Assembly (NCBI RefSeq): GCF_015602705.1
Contig: NZ_CP059081.1
Span: 1,187,702-1,251,701 of the forward strand
DNA from: Acinetobacter lwoffii
Lineage (GTDB): Bacteria; Pseudomonadota; Gammaproteobacteria; Pseudomonadales; Moraxellaceae
DNA length: 64,000 nt
Direction of reading: 5' to 3'
The position numbers were made by a program, and so were the translations under genes. This document shows positions 35,749-44,253 of the stretch, one piece after another; positions within the stretch are counted from its first letter, which is position 1, and each line of letters begins with the position of its first letter. The notes beneath the pieces are model-generated. The model ran no database searches and had not been told where the DNA came from. It worked only from the letters and a program-made list of their open reading frames with translations.

Positions 35749-36909
35749 CTAGGAATAGATCGCCTGATAAATCTGATAAGCATCCTCCACCTTGAGTTCA
35801 CGTGGATTATTCTGCAACAGCCGGCTTTGTTGCATCGCATCTTCTGCCATCACCTGCAGCATATGTTCTGGAACATTCAACTGATTTAGTTTTAGAGTCA
35901 AACCGCTTTGCATCAGATGATTATTAAAATGATCAATAAACAGATCGGTCAGGCCATCATGGCAACCTTTACTACGGGGATCCAGCCAGGTCATCAATTC
36001 CGCATAGAGCTGTTTGGCCGCTGGCGCATTAAACTTTAATACTTCAGTTAGAACCAGTGCATTGCTATGCCCATGCGAAAGATGAAAATGTCCACCCAGT
36101 GGATAAGCCAGCGCATGTACGGCAGCGACTGGTGCATTGGCAAAGGCTTGTCCGGCCAGCATGGAACCGACCAGCATATTTTGGCGGGCATCTAAATCAT
36201 GACCGTTTTGCAGTACACGTTGCAGATTGGCATTCAGTAATCTTAAAGCCTGTTTGGCCAGCATATCCGAATAAGGATTTTTCTTGTGTTTTGAGGTATA
36301 GGCTTCAATGGCATGTACCATGGCATCAATGCCGGTGGCGGCAGTGATCTGTGCCGGAAGATTTTGGGTAAAGGTTGCATCCAGAATGGCAATATCTGCA
36401 TAGAGAATGGGCGCGACAATGCCAGTTTTGGTCGTTTCACCTGTGGTGACAATCGAAATCGGCGTCACTTCCGAACCTGTTCCAGCGGTGGTCGGTACCA
36501 GAATTAAAGCTAAACGCGGTCCGGTAGCATTATCAACGCCATACAGATCGGACAGTGTCTGATGCTGCTCGGGATGCGCCAAAATTGCAATGAGTTTGGC
36601 CACATCCATCGAGCTGCCACCACCAAAGCCCAGCACCACATCAATATTTTCCTGTTTTGCAAAAGCCGCCGCTTCAAGCACCACTGTATCGGGCGGATCG
36701 GCCTGAACATCCGAGTAAATCACGTACTCCAGCCCGGCAGATTCAATAATATCAAGAAGCGGCAGATGTAATTGCTGCTTCAGCATCCCCGGGTCAGTCA
36801 CTAGCAGAAGACGTTGATAACGGCCATTTTTTAGAATTTTAAATAATTCCTGAATCGTGCCTAGTCCGGCAATGATATTGGGGACGGTTTGAAACTGAAA
36901 ACGATTCAT
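35749..36909 (-). CDS. Iron-containing alcohol dehydrogenase
   Basis: A 386-residue group III (Fe/Zn-dependent) alcohol dehydrogenase. NAD-binding region: GFGGGSSMDVAKLIA (about 95-109) and the following PTTAGTGSEVTP (about 137-148). Metal ligands are a mid-protein Asp in GIDAMVHAIEAYTS and His residues in HALAYPLGGHFHLSHGHSNA (about 265-284). It reduces aldehydes or oxidises primary alcohols in the cytosol; the family signature G-x-HG-x2-N appears as SHGHSN. It is the first gene of a likely pair with the thioesterase downstream. Substrate not predictable. Confidence 0.93.
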   Translation of the reverse strand: MNRFQFQTVPNIIAGLGTIQELFKILKNGRYQRLLLVTDPGMLKQQLHLPLLDIIESAGLEYVIYSDVQADPPDTVVLEAAAFAKQENIDVVLGFGGGSSMDVAKLIAILAHPEQHQTLSDLYGVDNATGPRLALILVPTTAGTGSEVTPISIVTTGETTKTGIVAPILYADIAILDATFTQNLPAQITAATGIDAMVHAIEAYTSKHKKNPYSDMLAKQALRLLNANLQRVLQNGHDLDARQNMLVGSMLAGQAFANAPVAAVHALAYPLGGHFHLSHGHSNALVLTEVLKFNAPAAKQLYAELMTWLDPRSKGCHDGLTDLFIDHFNNHLMQSGLTLKLNQLNVPEHMLQVMAEDAMQQSRLLQNNPRELKVEDAYQIYQAIYS

Positions 36910-37029
36910 GGCGATATCCTTGATTTTTTTATTGCAAATACGAGATTATTCTATGGTTGTAAGATAGGAATCAGTATATAAATAACTTAACATAAGAATC
37001 CTTAAAATAAAGTAGCTCTGAGGTTGTTT

Positions 37030-37536
37030 ATGTCATCCAGAACGCCATACAAGGTGTTATGTGTTTGTTTGGGGAATATTTGCCGCTCTCCCACGGCAGA
37101 AGTTGTACTCAGACATTATTGTGATGAACAGCAACTGAATATTGTGGTCGATTCTGCCGGAACCAGTAATTATCATCCGGGCAAGGCACCGGACTTGCGT
37201 AGCCAGCAGCATGCGCTGAAACGTGGCTATGACCTTTCAGCACTTCGCGCACGTCAACTTATTCCGCATGATTTTATTGATTATGATCTGATTCTGGCGA
37301 TGGATCTGGAGAATTTATCCAATATCCAGAACATACAGCGTCTGGCAGAAACTCAGTTTGGTCATGTACGTGCACGTGTGGCATTGATGAGTGAACATGA
37401 TCAGACCTATCCGAAACAGGCCTTACCGGATCCCTATTATGGCGAAGCGGATGGCTTTGAACGGGTGCTTGATCAGTGTGAGTCCAGCAGCCAGGCCTGG
37501 ATTGAGATTTTTAAACAGAATTTACACAAGGTTTAA
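37030..37536 (+). CDS. Low-molecular-weight protein-tyrosine phosphatase
   Basis: A 168-residue LMW-PTP. The P-loop C-x5-R is VCLGNICRSPTAE (Cys13 to Arg19) and the general-acid Asp is in LPDPYYG (about 135). The ATG at 37030 is chosen over an upstream TTG because GAGGTT lies at correct spacing and the first strand starts right after it. In bacteria these enzymes often dephosphorylate BY-kinases of capsule export, but no kinase gene is near. It heads a tight run with murB (3-bp gap), the DUF218 gene (1-bp gap) and a lysophospholipase-like gene (1-bp overlap), consistent with one operon with an envelope theme. Confidence 0.93.
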   Translation: MSSRTPYKVLCVCLGNICRSPTAEVVLRHYCDEQQLNIVVDSAGTSNYHPGKAPDLRSQQHALKRGYDLSALRARQLIPHDFIDYDLILAMDLENLSNIQNIQRLAETQFGHVRARVALMSEHDQTYPKQALPDPYYGEADGFERVLDQCESSSQAWIEIFKQNLHKV

Positions 37537-37539
37537 GCG

Positions 37540-38580
37540 ATGCAGATTCAAACCCAGGTTCAACTTAAACCTTTTAATACCTTAAATTTAGAAGCAGTTG
37601 CTTCGCACTATGCTCAGATTCAATCCACCGCTGATCTGCTAACTGCACTGGATTTTGCGGAACAGCAGCAACTCAATTTGCTGATCCTGTCAGGCGGCAG
37701 TAATATGTTGTTGCCGGAGCAGATTGATGCACTGGTTCTGCATATGGATATTCAAGGCATAGAAATGCTGGATGCTGATGATCAGTCGCAACGTTTACGT
37801 GTAGGCGGCGGACAAGGCTGGCATGACTTCGTGCTCTGGACTACAGCACAAGGTCTGTATGGTTTACAAAATTTGGCCCTGATTCCTGGACGTGTCGGTG
37901 CTTCGCCAGTACAGAATATTGGCGCTTATGGTGTCGAAGTCGGAGAATTCATCGATTCTGTTGAGGTCTATGACCGACAATTGAAACAGTTTGCTTCGAT
38001 TCAGGCAGCAGATTGTCAGTTTGCCTACCGGCATAGTATTTTTAAAGATGATCCCAACCGTTATGTGATTACCCATGTGACTTTTAGATTACTTAAACAG
38101 CCAGATTTGAAACTGAATTATGGTGATCTGAAGACTGCGGTCGGTGATCAGCTCACAGCAGAAAACTTGCAGCAACAGGTCATCCAGATTCGCCAGAGTA
38201 AATTGCCTGATCCACAAGAATTTCCCAACGTGGGCAGCTTCTTTAAAAATCCGGTGGTTGATCAGGCGGTCTTTGACCAAATTGCTGTATCTTTCCCGAA
38301 TTTACCCCATTACCAGCAAACGAATGCTCAAGTTAAACTGGCAGCAGGCTGGTTGATTGATCAGGCGGGCTGGAAGGGTAAACAGTTGGGGCCTGTCGGC
38401 ATGTTTCATAAACAGGCGCTGGTGTTGGTGAATTATGGTCAGGCCTCTCTCACCGATGTCCGTAAAACGTATCGTGCAGTACAGCAATCGGTTTGGGAGA
38501 AATTTAGTCTGATGCTGGAACCTGAACCTGTATTGTTCAATAAAAATGGCTTGATCCGTTCTCATCAGGAAGAGGAATAA
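37540..38580 (+). CDS. murB: UDP-N-acetylenolpyruvoylglucosamine reductase
   Basis: A 346-residue type I (E. coli-like) MurB. It uses FAD and NADPH to make UDP-N-acetylmuramic acid, the second committed step of peptidoglycan synthesis. Visible: [10 protein letters not shown] near the start, the FAD-binding [12 protein letters not shown] (about 49-60), [20 protein letters not shown] (about 114-133), the active-site RHSIFKD block, and the catalytic Ser in [11 protein letters not shown] (about 230) with the late Glu in the MLEPEPVLF segment. It is translationally close to the phosphatase upstream and the DUF218 gene downstream. Confidence 0.97.
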   Translation: MQIQTQVQLKPFNTLNLEAVASHYAQIQSTADLLTALDFAEQQQLNLLILSGGSNMLLPEQIDALVLHMDIQGIEMLDADDQSQRLRVGGGQGWHDFVLWTTAQGLYGLQNLALIPGRVGASPVQNIGAYGVEVGEFIDSVEVYDRQLKQFASIQAADCQFAYRHSIFKDDPNRYVITHVTFRLLKQPDLKLNYGDLKTAVGDQLTAENLQQQVIQIRQSKLPDPQEFPNVGSFFKNPVVDQAVFDQIAVSFPNLPHYQQTNAQVKLAAGWLIDQAGWKGKQLGPVGMFHKQALVLVNYGQASLTDVRKTYRAVQQSVWEKFSLMLEPEPVLFNKNGLIRSHQEEE

Positions 38581-38581
38581 C

Positions 38582-39721
38582 ATGAAAAACACCCATTGGA
38601 TGGTACGTTTGCTACAAATTGTCACTGGACTATTTGTACTATGCGGCTGTCTACTGGTGTTGGTTTATACGCCTTTTTACTCAAAAATGATCGTCAAGGG
38701 CTTAAACCAGTTTGTCTCCTTAGAGCTAAATGAAGTCGCGGCCCAAAGCCAGAAAATGGCAGCATTAAGCGAGCATGAAAATCTAGAACCTGGATCTGAT
38801 TTGTGGATAGCCCGTCAGGCATATTTAAAGGTCATGGAACAGGATATCCAGCAAAATAACTCGGCCAACCTGATGCTGATTCAGGCACGTTATAAAGCGC
38901 TGCAGCAAGTAATTGAAGAATATCAACGCGAGCAGCAAGATCAAAAAACAGAGCAAAGTCCACCTGCTCAGGTGCCGTTATTGTCCTCTCAGAAAGATGC
39001 AGAACCAGTCGATCCGACAGCAAATCTCCGGGAGTTGCTGGAGTGGGACAGTAGTGAAAACAAGGAACGCATTGAGCAATATATGGAGTTTCTGATGACG
39101 CATCCGCTGGAACAAGGGGAAGCCAGTTCGGTACAGGAAACTGATGGAGAGGAGATCCAGCAAGACTTGGCTTTACTGCAAGAGCAACAGCAGGCTAAAC
39201 CCGCGAATCGCTCTCAGCCTTATGCGATTGTGGTATTGGGTGGTGGCTTAACTCTGGATGAACAAAGCAAAGAAATTGTAGTCAATAACTATACGCGACT
39301 ACGTCTGGAAACCACGCTGGCAGTAGAGAAACACTACCAGTTGCCGATTGTTCTGAGTGGGGTCGAAGCACCGTATATGCAGCGCTGGTTAAAAAATCAT
39401 GGTGTCGATGCCAAATTACTGGAAGATCGCAGCATGAACACCTGTGAAAATACCCGTTTCAGTTCATTATTATTACAAAAGAAAGGTGGAGCGCCTACAG
39501 TGATTCTGATTACGGATCGTTATCATATGCCGCGTACCCGCCGTTTATTTGCGTTAAATGGCATACAAACCATTCCGGTAGAAGCACCGATGCCAACGCC
39601 ATTGACACGGTGGCGTCCAAGTGCACAAAATTATGATCACAGTCGTCGTGCCAATTATGAAATGTTGGCGACCATGCGCGATATGTGGTTTGGATCCAGT
39701 GACTGTCGGGAGGTGCCATAA
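38582..39721 (+). CDS. DUF218 (YdcF/SanA-type) membrane protein with long helical insert
   Basis: A 379-residue protein. A single N-terminal membrane helix (about 10-32) is followed by roughly 170 residues that are Glu/Gln-rich and helical or coiled-coil, and then the DUF218 domain (about 215-365): AIVVLGGGLTLDEQSK at its start, LPIVLSGVEAPYMQRWL and ILITDRYHMPRTRRLF (the S/T-x-x-x-H-M-x-R box). Related SanA/ElyC/YdcF proteins act at the envelope, for instance ElyC in lipid-carrier or peptidoglycan homeostasis. The insert between helix and domain is much longer than in E. coli SanA. Operon position right after murB supports an envelope role. Confidence 0.85.
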   Translation: MKNTHWMVRLLQIVTGLFVLCGCLLVLVYTPFYSKMIVKGLNQFVSLELNEVAAQSQKMAALSEHENLEPGSDLWIARQAYLKVMEQDIQQNNSANLMLIQARYKALQQVIEEYQREQQDQKTEQSPPAQVPLLSSQKDAEPVDPTANLRELLEWDSSENKERIEQYMEFLMTHPLEQGEASSVQETDGEEIQQDLALLQEQQQAKPANRSQPYAIVVLGGGLTLDEQSKEIVVNNYTRLRLETTLAVEKHYQLPIVLSGVEAPYMQRWLKNHGVDAKLLEDRSMNTCENTRFSSLLLQKKGGAPTVILITDRYHMPRTRRLFALNGIQTIPVEAPMPTPLTRWRPSAQNYDHSRRANYEMLATMRDMWFGSSDCREVP

Positions 39722-40764
39722 TGTCTGATATCCCATTTTTAAATCCCACCATTCTGAAACAGCTGGATTTACCCATTCCGAGTCGGGATGTTACGCCTCA
39801 ACTCTTGCCACCTTTAAACCTGAATCGTAGTGATGAACCGCCGATTGATCTGCAGTCCTATCGCAAGCTTTATGGTTTTGACTTACTGGACTGCAAACAC
39901 TGGCAGGGCTATGTACAGATGCCTTTATTCAGGTTACATGTACAGGTGTTTGAGCCAAATCTGGAAAATACCCGCTTTGATAAGATTCAGGGAACCGCTT
40001 TTTTGCTGCATGGTTATCTGGAACATAGCGGCATTTATCAGCCCATTGTCAAAGAGCTTTTGGAACAGGGTTTTAGCGTATTAACCTATGATCTGCCGGG
40101 ACATGGTCTGAGTGATGGTTCACCTGCCAGCATTCAGAATTTTGATCATTATCAGCAGGTTTTACATGCCGTACATCGTTATGTGCAGCACGCTTCACAA
40201 TTACCTAAACCTTGGGTCGGCATCGGGCAGAGTACCGGCGGTGCGATCTGGATGCACCATTTACTGGAGTTTGCGGAACGTCGTGAAAATCCTTTTGTTG
40301 AACGAGTCTTATTGTTATCACCATTGATTCGTCCCGCTAAAACTGCCTGGTGGCATAATTCGGTCGGATTGGGCATTATTAGCCGAATCAAACGTGAAGT
40401 TCCCCGACATTTCAGACGCAATAACCATAATCCGGAGTTTTTGCGTTTTATCCGGCTTAAAGATCCATTACAACCGCGAATAATGGGCATGGACTGGATT
40501 TTAGCGATGTCACGCTGGATGCTGGAAATGGAAGCGCGTCCGGCTTGTCGTATTCCAGTCTGGCTGGCGCAGGGTGCACAGGATCAGACTGTCGACTGGC
40601 GTTATAATATCGAATTTATCCGGCGTAAATTCCGGCTCCAAACTTTGCTGATGCTAGAAGAAGGTTCGCATCAGTTAATCAATGAGCGTGCTGATATTCG
40701 TGCTGCACTCACGGGTTTGATTCCTGCCTTTTTACATGCACATGGCAGCAAAACTTATTATTGA
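39721..40764 (+). CDS. Alpha/beta-hydrolase, lysophospholipase (PldB)-like
   Basis: A 347-residue alpha/beta-hydrolase of the Hydrolase_4 (monoacylglycerol lipase/PldB) group. Oxyanion block AFLLHGYLEHSGIYQPI (about 97-113), the DLPGHGLSDG loop (about 124-133), the nucleophile in GIGQSTGGAIW (Ser about 166), Asp in AQGAQDQTVDW (about 280) and His in EGSHQLINE (about 315). It has no signal peptide. It overlaps the DUF218 stop codon by one base (TAATG), so it is translationally coupled and is the last gene of the murB run. A terminator follows. Likely substrates are mono- or lysophospho-glycerides. Confidence 0.88.
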   Translation: MSDIPFLNPTILKQLDLPIPSRDVTPQLLPPLNLNRSDEPPIDLQSYRKLYGFDLLDCKHWQGYVQMPLFRLHVQVFEPNLENTRFDKIQGTAFLLHGYLEHSGIYQPIVKELLEQGFSVLTYDLPGHGLSDGSPASIQNFDHYQQVLHAVHRYVQHASQLPKPWVGIGQSTGGAIWMHHLLEFAERRENPFVERVLLLSPLIRPAKTAWWHNSVGLGIISRIKREVPRHFRRNNHNPEFLRFIRLKDPLQPRIMGMDWILAMSRWMLEMEARPACRIPVWLAQGAQDQTVDWRYNIEFIRRKFRLQTLLMLEEGSHQLINERADIRAALTGLIPAFLHAHGSKTYY

Positions 40765-40785
40765 TAGATTGAAAATTGAATATTT

Positions 40786-40815
40786 AAAAAGGCATTTGAA
40801 TTAAACGCCTTTTTT
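40786..40815 (+). terminator. Terminator of the murB-containing operon
   Basis: AAAAAGGC / GCCTTTTTT around a 13-nt loop, 22 bp after the stop, between two convergent genes. Confidence 0.75.
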
Positions 40816-40833
40816 GATTTTAAATGCATCAAA

Positions 40834-42504
40834 TTAAAATTTTTCTATTTGGGCCAAATTCCACATCCGGAAGTAGAAGTTCTCCTCATCTTTATTTTCA
40901 CAGGACAATAATTCGCCTTCTTTCAGCCAGAAATGAATCTGCGCAAAGTTCTTTATTTCGTGATTATTCACGCGTTGTGCCAGATGATGCGCCTTAATAG
41001 CTGAAGGGTGTTTTAAACCTGCGGAAGCGATCAGTTCAGATAGGGCATGCAAGGTGTTTTTATGGAAATGAAACACCCGTTCTGCCTTGGTCGGCACATG
41101 TAAAGCTTTCTGGCGATCTTTATCCTGGGTGGTGACTCCGACAGGGCACTGGTTGGTATGACAACTTTGTGCCTGAATACAGCCTACTGCAAACATAAAA
41201 CCACGGGCAGAGTTCACCCAATCCGCACCAATGGCAAGCGTACTGGCAATATCGAATGCACTAATAATTTTACCACTTGCACCAATTTTGATCTTATCTC
41301 TCAATCCTGCACCAACCAGGGTATTGTGTACAAACAGCAAACCTTCTCTTAAAGGGGCGCCAACATAGTCAATTAATTCAATGGGTGCAGCTCCGGTTCC
41401 ACCTTCAGAGCCATCAACCACAATAAAATCCGGATAAATCTGGGTATGTAACATGGCTTTGACCATGCTCATAAACTGCCACGGCTGGCCCAGACATAGC
41501 TTAAATCCGACCGGTTTTCCGTTGGAAAGTTCACGTAATTTTTGTATGAAATGCATCATTTCAATCGGTGTGCTAAATGCCGGATGACTCGAAGGTGAAA
41601 CACAATCATGATCACGGCTGATGCCTCGAATTTGGGCAATTTCTTCCGAAATTTTACTTTTAGGTAAAATACCGCCGTGGCCAGGTTTTGCGCCTTGCGA
41701 AAGCTTGATTTCAATCATCTTCACTTGGGGTAATTTGGCTTGTGCAGCAAAACGTTCCGGATCAAATTGCCCATCTAAAGTACGGCAGCCAAAATAACCA
41801 CTGCCAATTTCCCAGACCAGATCACCGCCATATTCCAGATGGTAGGGGCTGATACTGCCTTCGCCTGTATCATGGAAAAAATCACCTTTTTTAGCGCCGA
41901 GATTAAGGGCTCTTATTGCATTGGCACTCATGCTGCCAAAGCTCATGGCTGAAATATTTAAAATAGAAGCTGAAAAGGGCTGGGTACATTGCTCATTTCC
42001 AATCAGGATGCGAAAAGTCTGCGGATCGGCAACTTTGCAGGGCGTGATGGAATGACTAACAAAACGGTAATTATCTTCATAGACATTCAGGATCGAGCCG
42101 AAAGGTTTATCAGAATTTTCATTTTTTGCCCGCTGATACACCAGACTGCGCTGCATACGGGAAAAAGGCAGTGCGTCCCGGTCGGCTTCAATAAAATACT
42201 GACGAATCTCGGGACGGAATTCCTCAAAGATAAAGCGGAAATGTCCCATAATGGGATAATTTTTCAGAATGGAATGCTTATTTTGTAGTACATCATACAA
42301 ACCCAGCAAACTCAGCAGAATGCTCAGGATCCATAGGGTATTCACTAACGTTTGCGGCATAAAATAATAGATATAACGCGGTGAATAACCGATATGAAAT
42401 GTAGTAAAAATCACTGCAATCAGAATGCAGGCAAACCAGACCGAATGGCGGGAAAAGAAAGTATTGAGCAGCTTGTGACGTACTAATTGAGCAGGGTTAG
42501 CCAT
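40834..42504 (-). CDS. Membrane-anchored GltB-like FMN-binding protein
   Basis: A 556-residue protein of the glutamate-synthase-related family. Two hydrophobic helices lie at the N-terminus (about 22-42 and 52-70). The rest is the FMN TIM-barrel of glutamate synthase: ISAMSFGSMSANAIRALNLG (about 184-203), KLSQGAKPGHGGILPKSKIS, VDGSEGGTGAAPIE (about 356-369) and GASGKIISAFDIASTLAIGAD (about 401-421). A 3Fe-4S-type Cys cluster appears in C-x5-C-x4-C (CIQAQSCHTNQCPVG). It lacks the glutaminase and the GltD partner, so true glutamate synthase activity is doubtful. Physiological reaction unknown; such genes are common in Acinetobacter and Pseudomonas. Confidence 0.9.
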   Translation of the reverse strand: MANPAQLVRHKLLNTFFSRHSVWFACILIAVIFTTFHIGYSPRYIYYFMPQTLVNTLWILSILLSLLGLYDVLQNKHSILKNYPIMGHFRFIFEEFRPEIRQYFIEADRDALPFSRMQRSLVYQRAKNENSDKPFGSILNVYEDNYRFVSHSITPCKVADPQTFRILIGNEQCTQPFSASILNISAMSFGSMSANAIRALNLGAKKGDFFHDTGEGSISPYHLEYGGDLVWEIGSGYFGCRTLDGQFDPERFAAQAKLPQVKMIEIKLSQGAKPGHGGILPKSKISEEIAQIRGISRDHDCVSPSSHPAFSTPIEMMHFIQKLRELSNGKPVGFKLCLGQPWQFMSMVKAMLHTQIYPDFIVVDGSEGGTGAAPIELIDYVGAPLREGLLFVHNTLVGAGLRDKIKIGASGKIISAFDIASTLAIGADWVNSARGFMFAVGCIQAQSCHTNQCPVGVTTQDKDRQKALHVPTKAERVFHFHKNTLHALSELIASAGLKHPSAIKAHHLAQRVNNHEIKNFAQIHFWLKEGELLSCENKDEENFYFRMWNLAQIEKF

Positions 42505-42710
42505 TGTAAAATTAAGTCCCTATTTCTACTTCTATAGGGCTTTATGATGTGCAGAGCGAGGTATCTTATACAAGCAGAGAATTGTTATTCGATTTTATAA
42601 ACTTGCCGAAAATGCTATTAAGCCAGACAATGAATCGGCAGCGATTACAGATAAATTTTACGGAAAAAGTTCTATAGAAAAAATCTGCAAAAGACATGCA
42701 TTCTATTTAT

Positions 42711-42739
42711 TTCACAAGTAAGGCAGATGACTTTATAGT
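42711..42739 (+). promoter_or_regulatory. Sigma-70 promoter of a small transcription unit
   Basis: TTCACA (42711-42716), a 17-bp spacer, TATAGT (42734-42739). Predicted start near 42746, 25 nt before the ATG of a 21-codon ORF. Confidence 0.6.
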
Positions 42740-42770
42740 CGGTTTATTCACTACATAGGAGTCTTAAACC

Positions 42771-42836
42771 ATGACCAAAAAATCCATTCGCTTTAATGAT
42801 GCTGAGCTGGCTTGCTCATGTCTCAGTCATTTTTAA
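42771..42836 (+). CDS. Candidate 21-residue small protein/leader peptide
   Basis: ATG at 42771 is 9 nt after AGGAG and opens a 21-codon frame ending at TAA (MTKKSIRFNDAELACSCLSHF, key residues Cys15 and Cys17). It has its own promoter, a long hairpin just after it and a terminator. The first 14 residues (KSIRFNDAELA) recall the start of ribbon-helix-helix proteins, so it may be a shortened antitoxin-like gene. A second ATG at 42818 opens an overlapping 36-codon frame (to 42928) without a Shine-Dalgarno; joining both by a frameshift would give about 50 residues. Alternatives: leader peptide, dual-function small RNA, or relic. Confidence 0.5.
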   Translation: MTKKSIRFNDAELACSCLSHF

Positions 42837-42851
42837 ATATTGATGTTTCAT

Positions 42852-42890
42852 CCAAGCTGCTTTTCGGGGTGTCAAAGAAAAGCAGCTTGG
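42852..42890 (+). other. Perfect 14-bp hairpin in the small transcription unit
   Basis: CCAAGCTGCTTTTC (42852-42865) pairs perfectly with GAAAAGCAGCTTGG (42877-42890) across an 11-nt loop. No T run follows, so it is not a standard terminator. It starts 15 nt after the 21-codon ORF. Confidence 0.7.
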
Positions 42891-42942
42891 CACAGCGGCA
42901 GATCACCACAACAAGAACAAAAATATAAGCATAATTCTCCAG

Positions 42943-42965
42943 TCCCCAATTTGGGGATTTTTTTA
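42943..42965 (+). terminator. Terminator of the small transcription unit
   Basis: TCCCCAA-t-TTGGGGA followed by seven or more T; stops the plus-strand transcript before the convergent WYL gene. Confidence 0.85.
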
Positions 42966-43005
42966 TTCTGGAATACCTAAAAGAATCTGGATGAAGCCTG
43001 TGTGG

Positions 43006-44013
43006 TTAAGGGTTTTCCTCATCCAGTTGAGCGACTGCATTGGCTACAATACTCGGTTCAATATGTTTAATCTTTTTACCAAAGCTGCGTAACCACCAGA
43101 CCAGTTGTGAAGTAAATGGCACGGTAGAAATGATCAGCGACATACCATTGTCCATTTTTTCAATCTTCTGGTCTTTGCTGAGCTGGCTTTCCTCAAAATA
43201 ATGTGCATCCGATTCCGACATCCTGAGTTTTAGCGTGACATTTTCAGTAGGGTGGTTGAAGTCCACCCGGAAGCCCAGCGCACCAGAATCAATATACTCA
43301 TCAATATCGAAATTGACCGGATGCAAGGCACGTGAATTCAGCACGACGGCCGATTTAAAGCGGTGCAGGGCAAAGGTCTGGATATCGGACTTGTCATGAC
43401 GGGTACACACCAGATAGATGATTGACCCTTTTTGTACCAATGCCAGAGGATTGAGAATATAGGTTTTTTCTTCGCTATTATGACCGCGGCCCTGATACAC
43501 ACATTCCAGCTGTTTGTCCTGTAACAGACCTTCATACACCGCTTGCTGCGCAGCCTTATCTACCACAGGTGGAATCAGGGGTTGGGTAGCCGGAACAATG
43601 CGTACGCGGTTAATCCATTGCCGGACATTGTTCTGGGAAGAAAGACTGCGTCGTGCCAGATCAAACCACGGATTCATTTCCTCGATCAGGCTCGGTGGCA
43701 GCAGATGTTTTAAATGTTCTTCGACCATCATGAAAGTGACCGCTTGCGAGCTGGTCATATGCGGCAAACTTTGCAGCGGCGCATCTGAACGCCAACGCCA
43801 GCCTTGCGGCGTGGTTTTACTGCTTTCAATCGGAAAGCGTTGAGCAATCTGATTCAGGTCGCGCTGAATGGTGCGCAGACTGATATCGATGCCTTCACGA
43901 TTCAGGATTTCCTGTAATTCACGTGTTCCCATCCATTTGCCGGTAGAAAGGCGCGACAAGATTTGCCATTGGCGATACAGACTGTTTGAAGTTTCTTTTT
44001 CTTGTGCTGACAT
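43006..44013 (-). CDS. WYL-domain transcriptional regulator
   Basis: A 335-residue regulator with an N-terminal winged helix-turn-helix (LYRQWQILSRLSTGKWMGTR, then SLRTIQRDLNQIA, about 12-55) and a central WYL-type ligand-binding domain (about 135-225), with a C-terminal extension. WYL proteins bind nucleic acids or nucleotides and often control DNA-damage or defence genes. It is divergent from the Anbu-type operon with about 240 bp between the starts, so it is the obvious candidate regulator for it. Convergent with the small transcription unit, whose terminator ends 40 bp past this gene's stop. Confidence 0.88.
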   Translation of the reverse strand: MSAQEKETSNSLYRQWQILSRLSTGKWMGTRELQEILNREGIDISLRTIQRDLNQIAQRFPIESSKTTPQGWRWRSDAPLQSLPHMTSSQAVTFMMVEEHLKHLLPPSLIEEMNPWFDLARRSLSSQNNVRQWINRVRIVPATQPLIPPVVDKAAQQAVYEGLLQDKQLECVYQGRGHNSEEKTYILNPLALVQKGSIIYLVCTRHDKSDIQTFALHRFKSAVVLNSRALHPVNFDIDEYIDSGALGFRVDFNHPTENVTLKLRMSESDAHYFEESQLSKDQKIEKMDNGMSLIISTVPFTSQLVWWLRSFGKKIKHIEPSIVANAVAQLDEENP

Positions 44014-44225
44014 AATTTATTTTGCTGGCAATAAAGAAGAGGGAATCTAGGCTTAGCTTAACACAATAAAAAAACTCTGATTTTTTCGCAAGTCCCTCTG
44101 TGCAACATTTGTCCTACAATTCTAAAACAACTTGGTCGAAAATGGCATTGAGTTCAAAGGGCATTTATTAGATTAATGGTAATTGAAATACAGATGTCAT
44201 GGCATGGATATTGCTTTGATTTAAT

Positions 44226-44231
44226 TATAAT
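44226..44231 (+). promoter_or_regulatory. -10 element of the Anbu-type operon
   Basis: Perfect TATAAT, 23 nt before the ATG at 44254 and behind an ATTGCTTTGATT stretch; no clear -35, which suits an activator-dependent promoter. It argues against the longer frame starting at 44176. Confidence 0.45.
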
Positions 44232-44253
44232 AGATGATAATACGGGGGTTTGT

